Shown here: positions 35,601-46,742 of the stretch, one piece after another
How positions within the stretch are numbered: the first letter of the stretch is position 1
Layout: each line of letters opens with the position of its first letter
From: Chromera velia
Lineage: Eukaryota > Sar > Chromeraceae
DNA: 64,000 bases
Direction: 5' to 3'
NCBI GenBank assembly: GCA_018398765.1
Contig: JAHBMJ010004705.1
Span: forward strand, 1 to 64,000
The notes under the pieces: model-generated
Databases searched by the model: none
What the model was told of the DNA's origin: nothing
The model's input: the letters and a program-made list of their open reading frames with translations, nothing else
Program-made: the position numbers and the translations under genes

Positions 35601-38079
35601 CTTCTTCTCTCCGCATTCCTCCCCTTCGTTCTATGTGTTCCATCTGATTTGCTTGCAGCATCGCCGCTGGGCCTGTCCACTCGGCTGCCGTGTGTGAGGA
35701 GGGAAGACTGTACGTGTGGGGGTCCACAGTGCACCTGGGCATGCCGAGAGACTACTCCTTCGGGTCATGCTGTGAGGGCCCCCCCCACCCTCGTGCTCTT
35801 CCCATTCACCCCCTAGACACACGGGAGGCCCGGGACGTAGCCTTTTTCTTCCCTACCTACATCGATCTGGACAGGGGACGACAGGCGCACACGCAGTGCG
35901 ACCTTGCATGGAATGTACAGGAAAAGGGGACTGAGGTGCGGGGAGGGGAGATCCGACGCAGCACCGTGAGAGTAGCGCAGGTCTTCTGCGGGCCTCTGTT
36001 CTCTGTATTGAGAACCGCGACAGGAGAGGTGTATGCATGGGGAAGGAGTGTGAAGGGGGTGTTGGGTAACGGGGAGGATTTGGTGAATATCGACATGCCG
36101 GGTCTCTCGAAAAAGAAGACGCGAGATCCCGACAGTGTGGGGGGGGAGCGGTGGCTTCCTCACAAGGTAGACACGTCTGTGTTCTCAAAGAAGAGACTGC
36201 GCCACGATGGCACCATGGAGGCCTGGGACAAATTGGAAAGTGAAAAGAGTCTCCACACGTTGCAGAGACTCGCAGATGATCAGAGACAATCGAGGCCTTC
36301 TTTGAGGCACAGCAGTAACAGTGCTGACAGGCTTCCGTATATTCCTCCTATCTGGCTGTCTGAGCGGCAGCACGTGGTGAATATATCATGCGGGCCTGAT
36401 TTTGTCATCGCAGCCGTGACTCCTCGAGAGAACTCGCTGCTATTGTGGGGCACTTTCCCGTTCCTGGTGTGTCACGAGAAGGCGGCAGAACTTGCAGATC
36501 GTGCGTGGAAGGAGAGACGGCAAGTGCAAGAGAGGACAGTGGGAAGTCTCCTCATTCCTTCTGCTACCACTGGTGGAGGCACAGGAGCGTTGAAGCGTCT
36601 TGGGGCAAAACAGCGTGCGTCAAGTCCGGGCTCCCTCGGGAGCGCGGCGGGGGGCAACGAGTCGGACGCGGGGAGCAGTCGGAGTCAGTCCCGTCGTGTG
36701 ACGTTCATGGAGATGGAGGAGGGAGAAGGAGACGGGAACTCCGAGAAGGAGAAGAAGGCGAGGGCGCTGAGGGGGAAGCTGAACTCGGTATTTCAGAAAA
36801 CGAGGTCGAGCGTGAGGGAAGAGAAGGAGAAGAGAAAAGAGAACGATGCAGAGCTGAAGAAAAAAAGGACACATCCAAAATTTGACATCATTGCAGAGAG
36901 AGTCATCTCTACCCCGCTGGAACTCCGTCACCCCGGATGGCCCCGCACTTTCGGATCTCGACGTGGAGTTAGATTCATTCAAGTAGCAGCAGGGGTGAAA
37001 CAAGCAGCGGTCAGTTGAGTTTCCGAAATCAGAGGCCAAAATTTTGGGTTCCAAAAAAGAGGTGGATTCTACTACACGCAACTGAGTTGAGATAATTCTC
37101 AAGCACTGTCTAGAGAGAAGGGGCCGCTACGATTGACGCCAGTTTGACGAGATGTACAATAACTTATTTGTGACGCGGCGTCTCTCTTGATTTCTCTGCC
37201 TCCTTTTGTCTCTTTTGATGTCCGTCTCTCCTCCCGATGCAGGTGTTTGTGTCATTGTGGACACACAGACAAACTCTCGCGTTTCTTCTTCCTTCCTTCT
37301 TCCTTCCTTCTTCCTTCCTCCCTTCTTCCTTCTTCCTTCCTGCAGGCTCTGACGGACGACATGGAGGTCTTCGGGTTCCGCTTCCTCGAGTTGAAGGTCG
37401 ACCCGGACGTTCCTCAGCCGAAGCGAACGGAGGCAGGGGACTCTGAGAGCTTGAAGTTCTCTCGAGTGGCGGCCGAGTGGAAGGGGGGAGTGCCGCCTGT
37501 CGGGTCCTGGGGGGAGCCTGCGGTCTCACAGCACAGACAAACAGGAGGAGGGTCAGTTGATGCATCATGGATTGACACACAGAGGTGCGCTTAATTGCGT
37601 GTTTGTTTGCCGATGGGAAAAAGGGTGGTGGGACTTCGAGGAACATCGATCCAGGCTGCAGCTAGAGGCAATTAAAGTGTGCATCGCATAGAAGACAATT
37701 AAGGTTTCTGTGGGGATGTTATATCAATATAAACTTCTGCGCATGCTCACTAAACTCTTTTGGTTTCTTGGTTTCTTTTGTTCGGCAAGCCACTGATTGA
37801 GATCTCTTTCCTTCAAAGGTTTTTTTAAGTTGATACACATGTCCCCGGCATCCCCAATTGTTCGCTGTGCTCACGTGTGTGTGGGAAATTCTCACCTGCA
37901 TCTGCAGTACGCAACGGCAGCTCGTCAGCAGCATTCGTTTTCTGAATGGACGAACCTTCTGCGCTCTGGCGGTGGAAAGGCGGCCCCATCCGAGGTCCTT
38001 CTTCAGGGCTTCCCAGACGGGGGGATACATGGCTTTCCAGTGGGGTGCAAAGAAGGGGAAAGAGGAGAGCCGTACGTAA
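27554..38079 (+). CDS. Unconventional myosin with IQ motifs and RCC1-like tail
   Basis: Nine exons: 27554-28802, 29060-29278, 29469-29599, 29801-31498, 31883-34573, 34873-35492, 35659-37009, 37346-37551, 37908-38079. All phases agree; about 2778 residues. Motor landmarks are an SH3-like start (VPGDLVWV), LNEAVLLQTLTQR, the P-loop GEAGSGKS (243-250), a switch I-like HASSSR (298-303), IKLAGAILWLG-type relay residues, switch II DSPGFE (674-679), FHKAGGAVYDGKRWL and a lever-arm junction. Several IQ-like helices (RMQRAFRCR, VKLQSAFRAR, MIQRWWRRIR, RIQCWWRLLR, RIQAFWRAYF) span about residues 1235-1530. A Ser/Arg-rich disordered stretch follows. From residue 1997 come RCC1-type blades (AVGRGHTLAVW, IAAGDRHSLALCS, VWSWGDNESGQCG, VYAWGRS, VAAGVKQAA). 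Actin-based transport, with the tail binding cargo or a GTPase, is inferred. The motor has long low-complexity insertions. The myosin class is not assigned. Confidence 0.85.
28977..29001. repeat. (CT)n microsatellite in a myosin intron
   Basis: Lies inside intron 28803-29059, upstream of the acceptor. Confidence 0.85.
29620..29665. repeat. (GT)n microsatellite in a myosin intron
   Basis: Lies in the 201-base intron 29600-29800, just after the donor. Confidence 0.85.
37288..37341. repeat. (TTCC)n tract serving as a pyrimidine tract
   Basis: This imperfect TTCC/CTTC array runs straight into the TGCAG acceptor of the myosin exon at 37346 and so forms its polypyrimidine tract. Confidence 0.85.
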
Positions 38080-39101
38080 AGAGTTCGCCATTCCATCAAT
38101 CCAACTCACACCAACCTGTGAGCACGACTAGGTAAAAATTCTTATCTGCCCCGTGTTTTGCATAGTTTTACCCTCTTACTTTGAAATCTTACAACAAGCT
38201 GTTTTTATTCAATTGTCTGAATAGTGATCGGAATTTATTATGAAGTGAGTGAAATCATATCTATACTCAATAAGTAAACTTATTTAAACTTATTAAATTT
38301 TTTAAAAGCAGATATATAGTTAAGAAGTCAATAAAAACGATTTCAAAAGTGATTTTTTACGCTATCTTTGGGGTACTGACTATTTTTCATCTCAAACTGC
38401 ATAACTGCAGAAAATGTCGGGATTAGTATAAAAGATCTTCGATGACTTGGCTTGTATGTTGAATGGTCTGGTTTACATGTACGTTAATAATTATATTAAT
38501 ATAGTTTTTTACGTAAACGTTATAAAGTCTTTTGGATTACAACTCAGCAGGTATCACTGTATCTGACAGCAAATACTGAACAGTACACTACACAGTGTAA
38601 AACCATACCTTCCATCTTGGCATGCAATTGTGTATGCCAGGATGGGCTGAAATATGCTGAAACTGTTGTATAAAAATTTCTTTATGTATGAATGCATGGT
38701 AACTTCACTAGCTGGTTTGAGCAGCGACAGGCGGCGGCGGTCAAGACGCGCGCACGCGGACAGCTAGGCCCCCGAGTTGACCGTGTCCCCAACCGGCTCC
38801 ACCATGCTCCACCACACCATGCAACATCCGATCCTGATCAAGAATTGGACTCCGACGGTCGATCGGAACGATTAATTTGGATTTGAATTGTGTCCTTGAT
38901 TCTCTCTCCATGCAGTTCTCTCTTCGGAGCTCTCCCTGCAAAGCGAATGCTTTCTTTGTCCGCTTCAGACTTGGCACTTGAAGTTTCTCCAGCGTGTTAC
39001 CTTTCTCTGACAAACGACAACAACTGTTGCATGAATCTCATTTTGTACATAGACAAAAAAGACAAACTGCCCCTGCTTGCTTCAAGGAACTGTGTACGGA
39101 C
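38080..39101. other. Intergenic, AT-rich, no gene seen
   Basis: Downstream of the myosin stop and upstream of the proline-rich gene. AT-rich from 38140 to 38680, then mixed sequence. Short frames at 38692-39101 have no recognisable motif. Confidence 0.55.
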
Positions 39102-41135
39102 ATGGACCGTGGGAACAGACGTCGAGATGGAAGCAGAAGCAGGTCCCCTGGGCTCTCGCGATCCCCGCCAGGTCAGCATTCGTCAATAGAGAGCACAGAA
39201 CCACGGTAACTCCACATATATATACGTTGAAGCGAAGTAAACCGTGGAACCTCTCTCTTCTCTCACGCAAGCGGCGCGCCAGACGTCTTGTGGGCCAATA
39301 CAATAGCTTTTTACTGTCTTTGGTGCATTTAGCGCTCTAAAGTGACTGGTCTGCGTGCAGGTAGACGGGCGCATAGGTGGAGGGATCGGTAAATAAAGCT
39401 AGGGACAGACTCTCAGCCAGATAGAGATGCAGAATGCAGACAGCAAGTGCATGGATATACAGACAAGGGGGTCCTTTGGATGGACGGATGGACAGCCAGG
39501 GGGATAACTGAGAGGGGCAGAATGAGAATAAGTTTAGCCTGAAAGCTTCGATCATGCACAATCGTGTTCTCTGACAGCTTTGCCTATATACATGTTTGTC
39601 CCCACCGATTCATTCAAGCTCCGTGTGCATCTGGGTGCTTTGCAATTGTCTTTTCGACAAAAGCTGCTGCGACTCTTTCTTTCTCTTTCCTGCAGGTGGA
39701 CCCTACACAGGAGGAGGAAGGCAGCTGGGGAACTGGACGTCAAATCAGACTCCGGGAGGGGGGAGGAGAGAGTCTATGCCTCCTCTAATGCGGACCCCCG
39801 ACCTCCCCCCTGCTCAGCATGTGTACGGCAGAGGGGGTGAGCCTCATCTCTACTTCAAGGGGCTTCCACCTGATTTGCAGGGCGGGGTCCTTCAGCCTTA
39901 CGGACACGGCGGGTGGCTTCCTCACGGTTTCTACGGGACTCCAACCCGCCCCCAGAGCTTCCACATGGCGACGATGGTCAGTCTCTGAATGAGAAGAACA
40001 CGCCCGCCGTGCGCCTAGTGTGATGGAAATTCAGGCGAAAAAGCAAAGCAAATATGCTTTTGGGAGAAAGGGGAGAGGGAAGAATGCAAAGTGGCAGAGA
40101 GGAGAAGGAGAAACGGGGGCTTTCTGATGTTACAAATCGACAGACAGTCTGATTGAACCAAGTCAGGCAATCAGGTTTCCGTTCCTTTCTCCTGTCGACC
40201 AGAGTCTTTCTACTTGTAGAAACATTTCTGAAGGGATTCTGCATCTCTTTTTTTCCCCTATTTTGTTCCCTTCCCGTGCATTCGTGCCTTTGCCCTCTTG
40301 CTCATGCCTGCAGAACAACTCTCCCTTCATGCGCCCTCCGACGGCACACCCCTACCGGTACGGCCCCCCGCCCCCGCCATTCCCAACGAGGACAAGACCT
40401 ACAGCTCGTGCGCCACCCCGCCCACCCCGAAGACCAGACTCCCTCCGCCTCCAAATGCACCCAGGGGATCCCTCTGTAGCCTTCTCTGTTCGTCCAGGTC
40501 TTCGCGGTACTCCTTCAGAACCACAGGACAGACCCCGCCCCCCTGTCCCCACAAAGCAGCTGCCACCTCTGCGCGCTACTCCAGGGCCTCTCTCACCGCC
40601 CTCCGACGAAGACATCAGGGGGGTCAAGAGAGCCCATCCCTGCCCAGATGCCCCGAAGAAAATTGCAAAGGCAAAGCCCCCCGTCCCACCAGCAGCGAAA
40701 GCAGTCCCAACACCGGCAGGGCAGGGGGGAGGCAGAGAGGATCAGCCAGCCGACAAGAGGGCGCTCGATCACATGGTTGTGTTTTGCTATGGGCCCAACG
40801 GACCCCTTCACGTGGGAGGAGGGGAAGCAGAGGGGCATTCGAATGACAGTCACAGCGGTGTGTCGAGGGAAGCGCAAGAGCAGAATGGGGGACCACCAGC
40901 GAATTTCCAGTACAGACCGCGAAACCTTGAAGAGCTGTGTGACACTGTTGGGGCTCCCTTCAGCCAAGTGTCGGCCATCGACAGGATGTTCAAAAGGGGA
41001 ATGGCCAACGCGAAAGCGAGGGCAGAAAGCGGAGTGCCCCGCCCCCCGATGTCAGAAGAGGCCGAGCGAAAGTTCAAGAGAGAGTGGGCGGAGATTGAGG
41101 ACATCTTCAGGCGGGCACTTGCAGAGGAGAATTGA
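39102..41135 (+). CDS. Proline-rich protein with RS-like start, unknown function
   Basis: Three exons, 39102-39171, 39696-39976 and 40314-41135, join in phases 1 and 0 to give 390 residues. The start MDRGNRRRDGSRSRSP resembles the Arg/Ser tail of splicing-associated proteins, but no RNA-recognition motif is visible. The middle is Gly/Pro/Tyr-rich, then Pro-rich (PYRYGPPPPPFP), with a basic patch DAPKKIAKAKPP that could be a nuclear signal. The C-terminal 80 residues look folded and helical (LEELCDTVGAPFSQVSAIDR, then KFKREWAEIEDIFRRALAEEN split by charged residues). Introns use GTCAGC and GTCAGT donors and TGCAG acceptors. A nuclear RNA-related role is a weak inference from the RS start. Confidence 0.7.
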
Positions 41136-41617
41136 GGGGAGGGCAGTATGCATGACAAGGTGCAAAAGGCGCTCGCTCAACCGAGACACCCAGACGACCA
41201 CCAACCTCCCGAGGGAGACGCCAACCATCAGCAGGTCCGAGCAAGAATGATTAGAGAGGCTTGTTTCTTTATTTTTGTTCGATCTGAGAGCGTTTCTGCA
41301 AATTTCGTTTTCTCGTCTTCGATTGCGCAAAAAAACAAAGAGCCTGGAGTGAGTTGTTCTTGCTGTTGTGGAGGGAGTGCACTAAATCTCTCTTAATCTC
41401 ATCGCAGCCTTCATGCATTCAATTCCACTCGTTTCCCCGTCAATAGCAAAGAGGAAAAAGTCCTGTCAAACGACCTTCACCGGAGTTTGCCTGATCTATA
41501 GTACTTCTGCACATGTGATGACTTGACCTGCATTGAACCGCTGCAATTTGATGTTTTGAGGTATGTTTGAGGTGCTTTTCTTGTGTCATGTGTCCTTCCC
41601 GTTGCTTCATTCTGCAG
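41136..41617. other. Spacer between the proline-rich gene and the next exon cluster
   Basis: A short ATG frame at 41148-41234 could be a small exon ending at a GTCCGA donor, but I could not join it convincingly. Otherwise no gene signal. Confidence 0.4.
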
Positions 41618-42668
41618 ACACCTGCCGAGGAAGGACAGGGACACACCTCGCAAAGCGCCGCATCTGCAGGAGCCCGTCGGATTTTCGCAGGAACAATCAA
41701 CAAGGATTGATTCTTCGGGTAGTTGTTTGCAATCATTCTGCATGGGGATGCAATTAATGGGGGAGTGGGGATCGGGGACGTCTCACCGTGGGATTTGGGG
41801 TTTTCTTCTTTTTGGGGGGGGGGCGCGAGTTACACGGAAATCATGCACGCTGCCAGGCACAGTTGATGAATGATGAAAAGACACTAATTGACAGAGACCG
41901 CTCCACAAGGAGGAGCTGGTAGATACATAATGAGCAGATACAGGTGGTGGTGGTGGCGGCCGGCGGATTCGGCCTACAGAGGAGCTCCGTGGATTCTCCT
42001 TCAATACTTGCCCATCGAGGGGATTTCCCTGGCTCCCGTTAAGGTCAGCAGATGTACAGGGGGGAGCCCTCATTGAACACCCCCCCAAAGAACTCTGTAA
42101 AGTCCGAACTCATGCGCGTATCTCTCTCCTTGCTCTTTGCGTCTCTCTCTCTCTCCATCATCTCTTCTTCCCTTATCCCTCTTGCTCTTCCTCTTGCTCT
42201 CCCTCGCTCCCTCNNNNNNNNNNNNNNNNNNNNNNNNNNNNNNNNNNNNNNNNNNNNNNNNNNNNNNNNNNNNNNNNNNNNNNNNNNNNNNNNNNNNNNN
42301 NNNNNNNNNNNNNNNNNNNNNNNNNNNNNNNNNNNNNNNNNNNNNNNNNNNNNNNNNNNNNNNNNNNNNNNNNNNNNNNNNNNNNNNNNNNNNNNNNNNN
42401 NNNNNNNNNNNNNNNNNNNNNNNNNNNNNNNNNNNNNNNNNNNNNNNNNNNNNNNNNNNNNNNNNNNNNNNNNNNNNNNNNNNNNNNNNNNNNNNNNNNN
42501 NNNNNNNNNNNNNNNNNNNNNNNNNNNNNNNNNNNNNNNNNNNNNNNNNNNNNNNNNNNNNNNNNNNNNNNNNNNNNNNNNNNNNNNNNNNNNNNNNNNN
42601 NNNNNNNNNNNNNNNNNNNNNNNNNNNNNNNNNNNNNNNNNNNNNNNNNCTTTCTCTGTGCATGTGTA

Positions 42669-42700
<32 letters not shown>

Positions 42701-44371
42701 GAGAGAAGGGGTCAAGTCGACTAGACACTTGCCCTCTGCCCTTTATGGGATCTCCTTTGGTCTTTCTCTCTTTTTTTTCTTCCTCTCTCTCCCCGTCTCT
42801 CTCTCTTTCTCTCTCTCTCTCTCTTGGTCTTTGCATTGGTATGAATGAATACATGTATGAATGTCCATTACATACATATATGTCATGTGTGTATGAAGTT
42901 CGGATCTCAGTGTGTTGGCTGTTACCTGCGTCGGGCTATCGTACGACACACACTAGAGAGAACGGTTCGGGGGGCAATGAACGATGAGGAAGAGAAGGAT
43001 GGAAGAGTGCCTGCGTGTGAAGCGACTCTCTTCAATGATATCTTTCCTTCCGTCAGACTGAACTGATGTTGAAGCAGCTTAGGCAGAGAAAAGAAGGAAT
43101 AGCATGATAAACAGCCATGCGTTGGTCTTGTGTGTCCTTCCCCCCTCCTGTTCCTCTGTCTTCTGTCTTTGCTTTTCCGCTCCTCTTCCTTCCGCTCTCT
43201 CTCTCTCTCTTGTTTTCTTTCTTTCTTTCTTTCTTTCTTTCTTTCCTTCCTTCCTTCCTTCCTTCCTTCCTTCCCTCCTTCCTTCCCTCTTTTTCTGTTT
43301 GTCTCTGTCTTCCTATGTGCCTTCTCACAACTGAGATCTTCGAACATCGAGGGAGCACTGCTCGCCTGGGGGTCCACTGCCCCCTCTCGAAGGAAGCTGC
43401 TTGAAACGCCAACCGGGAGGTATCCACAGGTGCGTTCGCTCAATTTCACACATGCTGTCCCTCTGTTTTGTTTTCCGTTCTATTTTTCATTCTGCTGGGA
43501 AAGGGACGGACGGTCTTTCGAATTGTCAGGAATCTGCAAGCAGGGTTTTGTGCTCGGCCTCATGCATAGGCGGAAGGATGCAGCTGGCTGCATACACGTA
43601 CATGTATATCCAAGAGATATCGTGAAAGTTGCACTGTCCATGGCATGCCTGACGAGACTCGTTTTATCAAATGGATCACCTGAGAAAGCGCAGTGTCTCC
43701 CTTGTGCATTGGCTGTACTGCTTGACGCAACCACGTAGGTTAGAGAGACTTGCACGGCTTCATTTGTCTGTACTCTGGAGATGATCTTGTGCGGTGCAAA
43801 ACCTCGAGTCACGTGATAGGTCTCTCTGCGGCCTAGTGCATCAATTCGCGTACACTTCCGGAATTCTGGGTATGTGAATGGTTTTCGTTTGGCGGCTCGT
43901 CTCCATAGCACACATGTCTGCGTGCATGCGCCTATGTATGAGTATTTGGCGACAAGAAGGCAAATGACACCCCTCTCCCTCCATCATCTGCAGGACTCGC
44001 GCATGTGGGAGACGCCGTCTATTGGGGATCCCGCCGGGCCGCCACCTGCCACCCATCTGCAGGACTCACGCATGTGGGAGACGCCGTCTATTGGGGATCC
44101 CGCCGGCCCGCCACCTGCCACCCACCTCCTGAAAAAAAAAGAAAAAGAAACTATGCTGATGTCAACTGCTGCTGCTGTATTGCGAATGTGCTGTCCTGTG
44201 TACAGATGCGGTCGCTGCCTTTTCCTTCTCCTGACACGTGAACTGTGGCTGCCTCCTCCCTTCCTTTCTGACTTCCCACCCTGCAGGCCTTCACGCAAGG
44301 GATGGGCAGCGTCATTCATGAACCTCCAAATCTGTGCAAAGCCAGGAGAATGCGAAAAGGATGGAAGATAA
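41618..44371 (+). CDS. Fragmentary multi-exon gene interrupted by the assembly gap
   Basis: Supported pieces are exon 41618-41718 (phase 2 in, phase 1 out), exon 41895-42043 (phase 1 in, 0 out, with the unusual RYRWWWWRPADSAYR), an exon ending at 43429 (GALLAWGSTAPSRRKLLETP) with phase 0 out, and exon 43994 onward (phase 0). The first two join cleanly, as do the last two; the link between the pairs crosses the Ns. The last exon contains a 23-codon tandem duplication (DSRMWETPSIGDPAGPPPA) and is open to a stop at 44371. An alternative splice to an acceptor at 44287 is possible. The 5' end was not found. Function is unknown. Confidence 0.4.
42214..42649. other. Assembly gap (run of N)
   Basis: 436 undetermined bases. 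The left edge is a CT-rich tract and the right edge a (TG)n array, so simple repeats probably caused the break; the true length may differ. Confidence 0.99.
43199..43292. repeat. (CT)n, (CTTT)n and (CCTT)n tracts
   Basis: Adjoining pyrimidine arrays shortly upstream of the exon that ends at 43429, probably intronic. Confidence 0.85.
43994..44131 (+). repeat. 69-bp tandem duplication that includes a splice acceptor
   Basis: Two adjacent copies, 43994-44062 and 44063-44131, nearly identical and in frame (23 codons each). The first copy ends with CATCTGCAG, so the duplication also copied the CTGCAG that precedes the exon at 43993. Confidence 0.85.
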
Positions 44372-46009
44372 CAACAGCGACTGGGAGGCTGAGCGGGAGC
44401 GGCTCTCTAGCTAGCAATCTACACATGCCCAGGAGCATACAGGAGCAATCAGGATTCATCTCAAGCGCAAAGTCACAGGCTTTAAGGCGGCAGGATTAGA
44501 GACATGGGGGAAAGGGCAGCTGGGGCAGATGCTTGCACCGGCAATAGGTAGATCAAGTCCTTGGTATTGGACGTATATAGCCGTATAGGAATGGAAAAAA
44601 AGTAAGGTACATTGCCAGTAATATTGTGATCACTCATGCGAGGATTTTGCGACAGGCTTTCGTGAGTCGATGATGTAGTATAGGGGTCCTGCAAACAAGA
44701 ATTTTGGAAGCGCTAGTGGAAGCGTCATTTCCAAAGGGAAAAGGGAGGACTCCCCAGAGGAGGTCGTGGACGTATAAGCAGTCCTAGGTAAATTTGACAT
44801 CATGGCTTTTTGTCTGATTCTGCCTTCATTGCGCAGGCAGTCTTTGTCTCTTCGCCTCTTTGTCTTCAGCATTTGACTGACAAGGGGAAGAAGACCAACA
44901 CACCACTTATAATGTAGAAGCTCAAGAAACCACTCTCATGCATATGCGCATTCGATCCCCGGTCAATTTTCAAACGCTGACATCAGGCATCGCGAGCATC
45001 CATACACTGATCGCTGCTTGAATTTTTCGCATGCCAACGCGCGCGCACAGATTATTTTCGCTATGATGCCTAGCTGGCGAAGATGCGTGCCTTAAACCAC
45101 TCATTGTTTGCGCTAGTGACCAAGTAATCACAAACAAAATATAAACATCACAAGGCATGCACAATTAAATCAGCAGCAAGCAGTGCAACCGACATGCATT
45201 GCCAGTGAAACGATCAATTCATGCAAACGCCAACAACCACAAACAGCATCAAGCCTAACACAATTAGAAATGAATTAAAAGAAACAAAAGGGTGATGCTA
45301 ACAGCTTTCTTTGATGTAGTAAGGAGCAACATGCGCGAAGACTTGCCTGGTGGGCACCGTACGTAGGCTTATAATGTAACTTGTTCAAGTCTTGTTATAC
45401 CATGTACATTGGAGAGTGGCAGTTAGTTGGCTAGTATAACGGAGCTCATAGGTCATAAGTTCAAGTTCTGTCATGCAAGGTTCGTACTTCTCTCTAAAGT
45501 AATGCTCAATTGCTTTCAGACTGACTGACCTGCATAGACTTGCATTGCATGTGTATTGACTCATAGACGGCGCGACGCCATGCATGCGGCTAGGCTCGGC
45601 ATGCGCGCGGCTCATTCCATTCTGACACATGGAACCACTTATTGTCACTCAGACGCTCACATCGTTACGATGTAACCTGAGGTGTAATGTTTGTTTTGCA
45701 TTCAATGTTGCTTAATTCAAATTATTCAATAGTAAATATGTGATCTATAGGCAACTGATTTTTTACAGTGTGTTTAGTACTGTACATTCAGATTTGTTCT
45801 GGCTTTTAATTTAAATTGGTGTATTCTAAGGTGTATTTTCCTTGATAACTTGTTGTATATAAGCCAATTTGAATATAAACCCGAACAAGTAAAGTTGAAG
45901 TACTAGATCAAGTAGTTATCAGAGTTAATTCAAATATAGTTGTTAATATGGTTCTTAACATAGTTTTTTATATAATATAGTATTTAACATGCATACTATA
46001 ACATTTAAC
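44372..46009. other. Intergenic, no gene seen
   Basis: Mixed to AT-rich sequence. Apart from a tRNA-like stretch near 45410-45485 I see no feature. A short frame at 44302-44499 overlaps the end of the preceding gene and may be an alternative last exon. Confidence 0.45.
45410..45485 (+). repeat. tRNA-like stretch, possible SINE head
   Basis: TGGCTAGTATAACGG resembles an A box (TRGCNNAGTNGG). AAGTTCAAGTTCTG resembles a degraded B box (GGTTCGANTCC) at a plausible distance. CTCAT between them is where a Met anticodon loop would be. Pairing of the acceptor stem is poor, so this is not a working tRNA gene. Confidence 0.3.
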
Positions 46010-46019
46010 ATTTTTTATG

Positions 46020-46500
46020 TATTCCCTATTAAATTGGGGTATAAATGGGGAAAATGGGGCCCCATTTCACCCCAATTTCCCAAAATGGGCCAATATTTTT
46101 GGGGGGTTTAATTATAATATTATATCAAGTTCAAATTAGGCTCATAAAAACCGTCTAACGTTGTTCTACTCATTTCAAACACTTTTAAAGCCATTCATAA
46201 TATTTTTCATATAAAAAAAATAAATGGGGGAAATATGGGAAAATGGGGTAAAATGAGGTAACCCAATTTCTAATACCCGATTTGACCCCATTTCTACCAT
46301 ATTTTATCCCATTTCCCTAAATGGACCAATATTTTTAAGGGGGTTAATTGTGTCATATGAAGCTTAAATTAGGCTTTAAAAAACGGTCTAATATTGTTAT
46401 ACCAATTTCAAATACTTTAAAAGTCATTCACTATTTTTTTCATATATATAAAAAAATAATATATACCCTAAAAACTACATAAGAAATTTTGCTCTAGAAT
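46020..46500. repeat. Diverged tandem repeat of about 240 bp
   Basis: Two units with shared landmarks: CCCCATTTC..CCAATTTCCC, then ATGGRCCAATATTTTT, AAATTAGGCT, ACGGTCTAA or ACCGTCTAA, ATTTCAAA and GTCATTCA. A third partial start lies at 46497-46515 and is interrupted by a miniature element. A related CCCCATTT block recurs near 50140-50210. Confidence 0.6.
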
Positions 46501-46515
46501 TGGGGCCCCCATTTC

Positions 46516-46733
46516 CTAGGCGTATCACAACAAAAAAAAGTAAACCAGAATTCATTTAAATTTTTTTTTTTTTTTGCAACACCTAAGCAATACTTGTGCA
46601 ACAGTAAAACAACAGTTACGCAACACTTAAACAACAGTTGTTTGTTACCTAACACCGACAAAAAAAAAGAGAAAAAAAAAATAAGCAAGAATTGGCTTTA
46701 ATTATTTTTTTTTTTTTACTGTGATAGGCCTAG
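46516..46733. mobile_element. CTAGG-ended miniature element, copy C, inside the tandem repeat
   Basis: The ends are CTAGGCGTATCACAAC and the inverse of CTAGGCCTATCACAG. CCCCATTTC stands on both sides (46507-46515 and 46734-46742). Removing the element and one copy of the duplication restores the sequence found uninterrupted near 46047-46078, a paralogous empty site. The core again carries GTGCAACAG and ACAACAGTTG motifs like copies A and B. Confidence 0.85.
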
Positions 46734-46742
46734 CCCCATTTC

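Noticed and set aside
37719-38099. Minus-strand ORF of about 125 codons with a GTGAGA donor-like end
   Set aside because: It overlaps the last myosin exon (37908-38079), whose plus-strand frame continues the RCC1-like tail with exact splice phases; the minus frame has no family match.
42052-42987. ORFs spanning the N run
   Set aside because: They are open only because N codons are read through; flanking residues come from CT and TG arrays.
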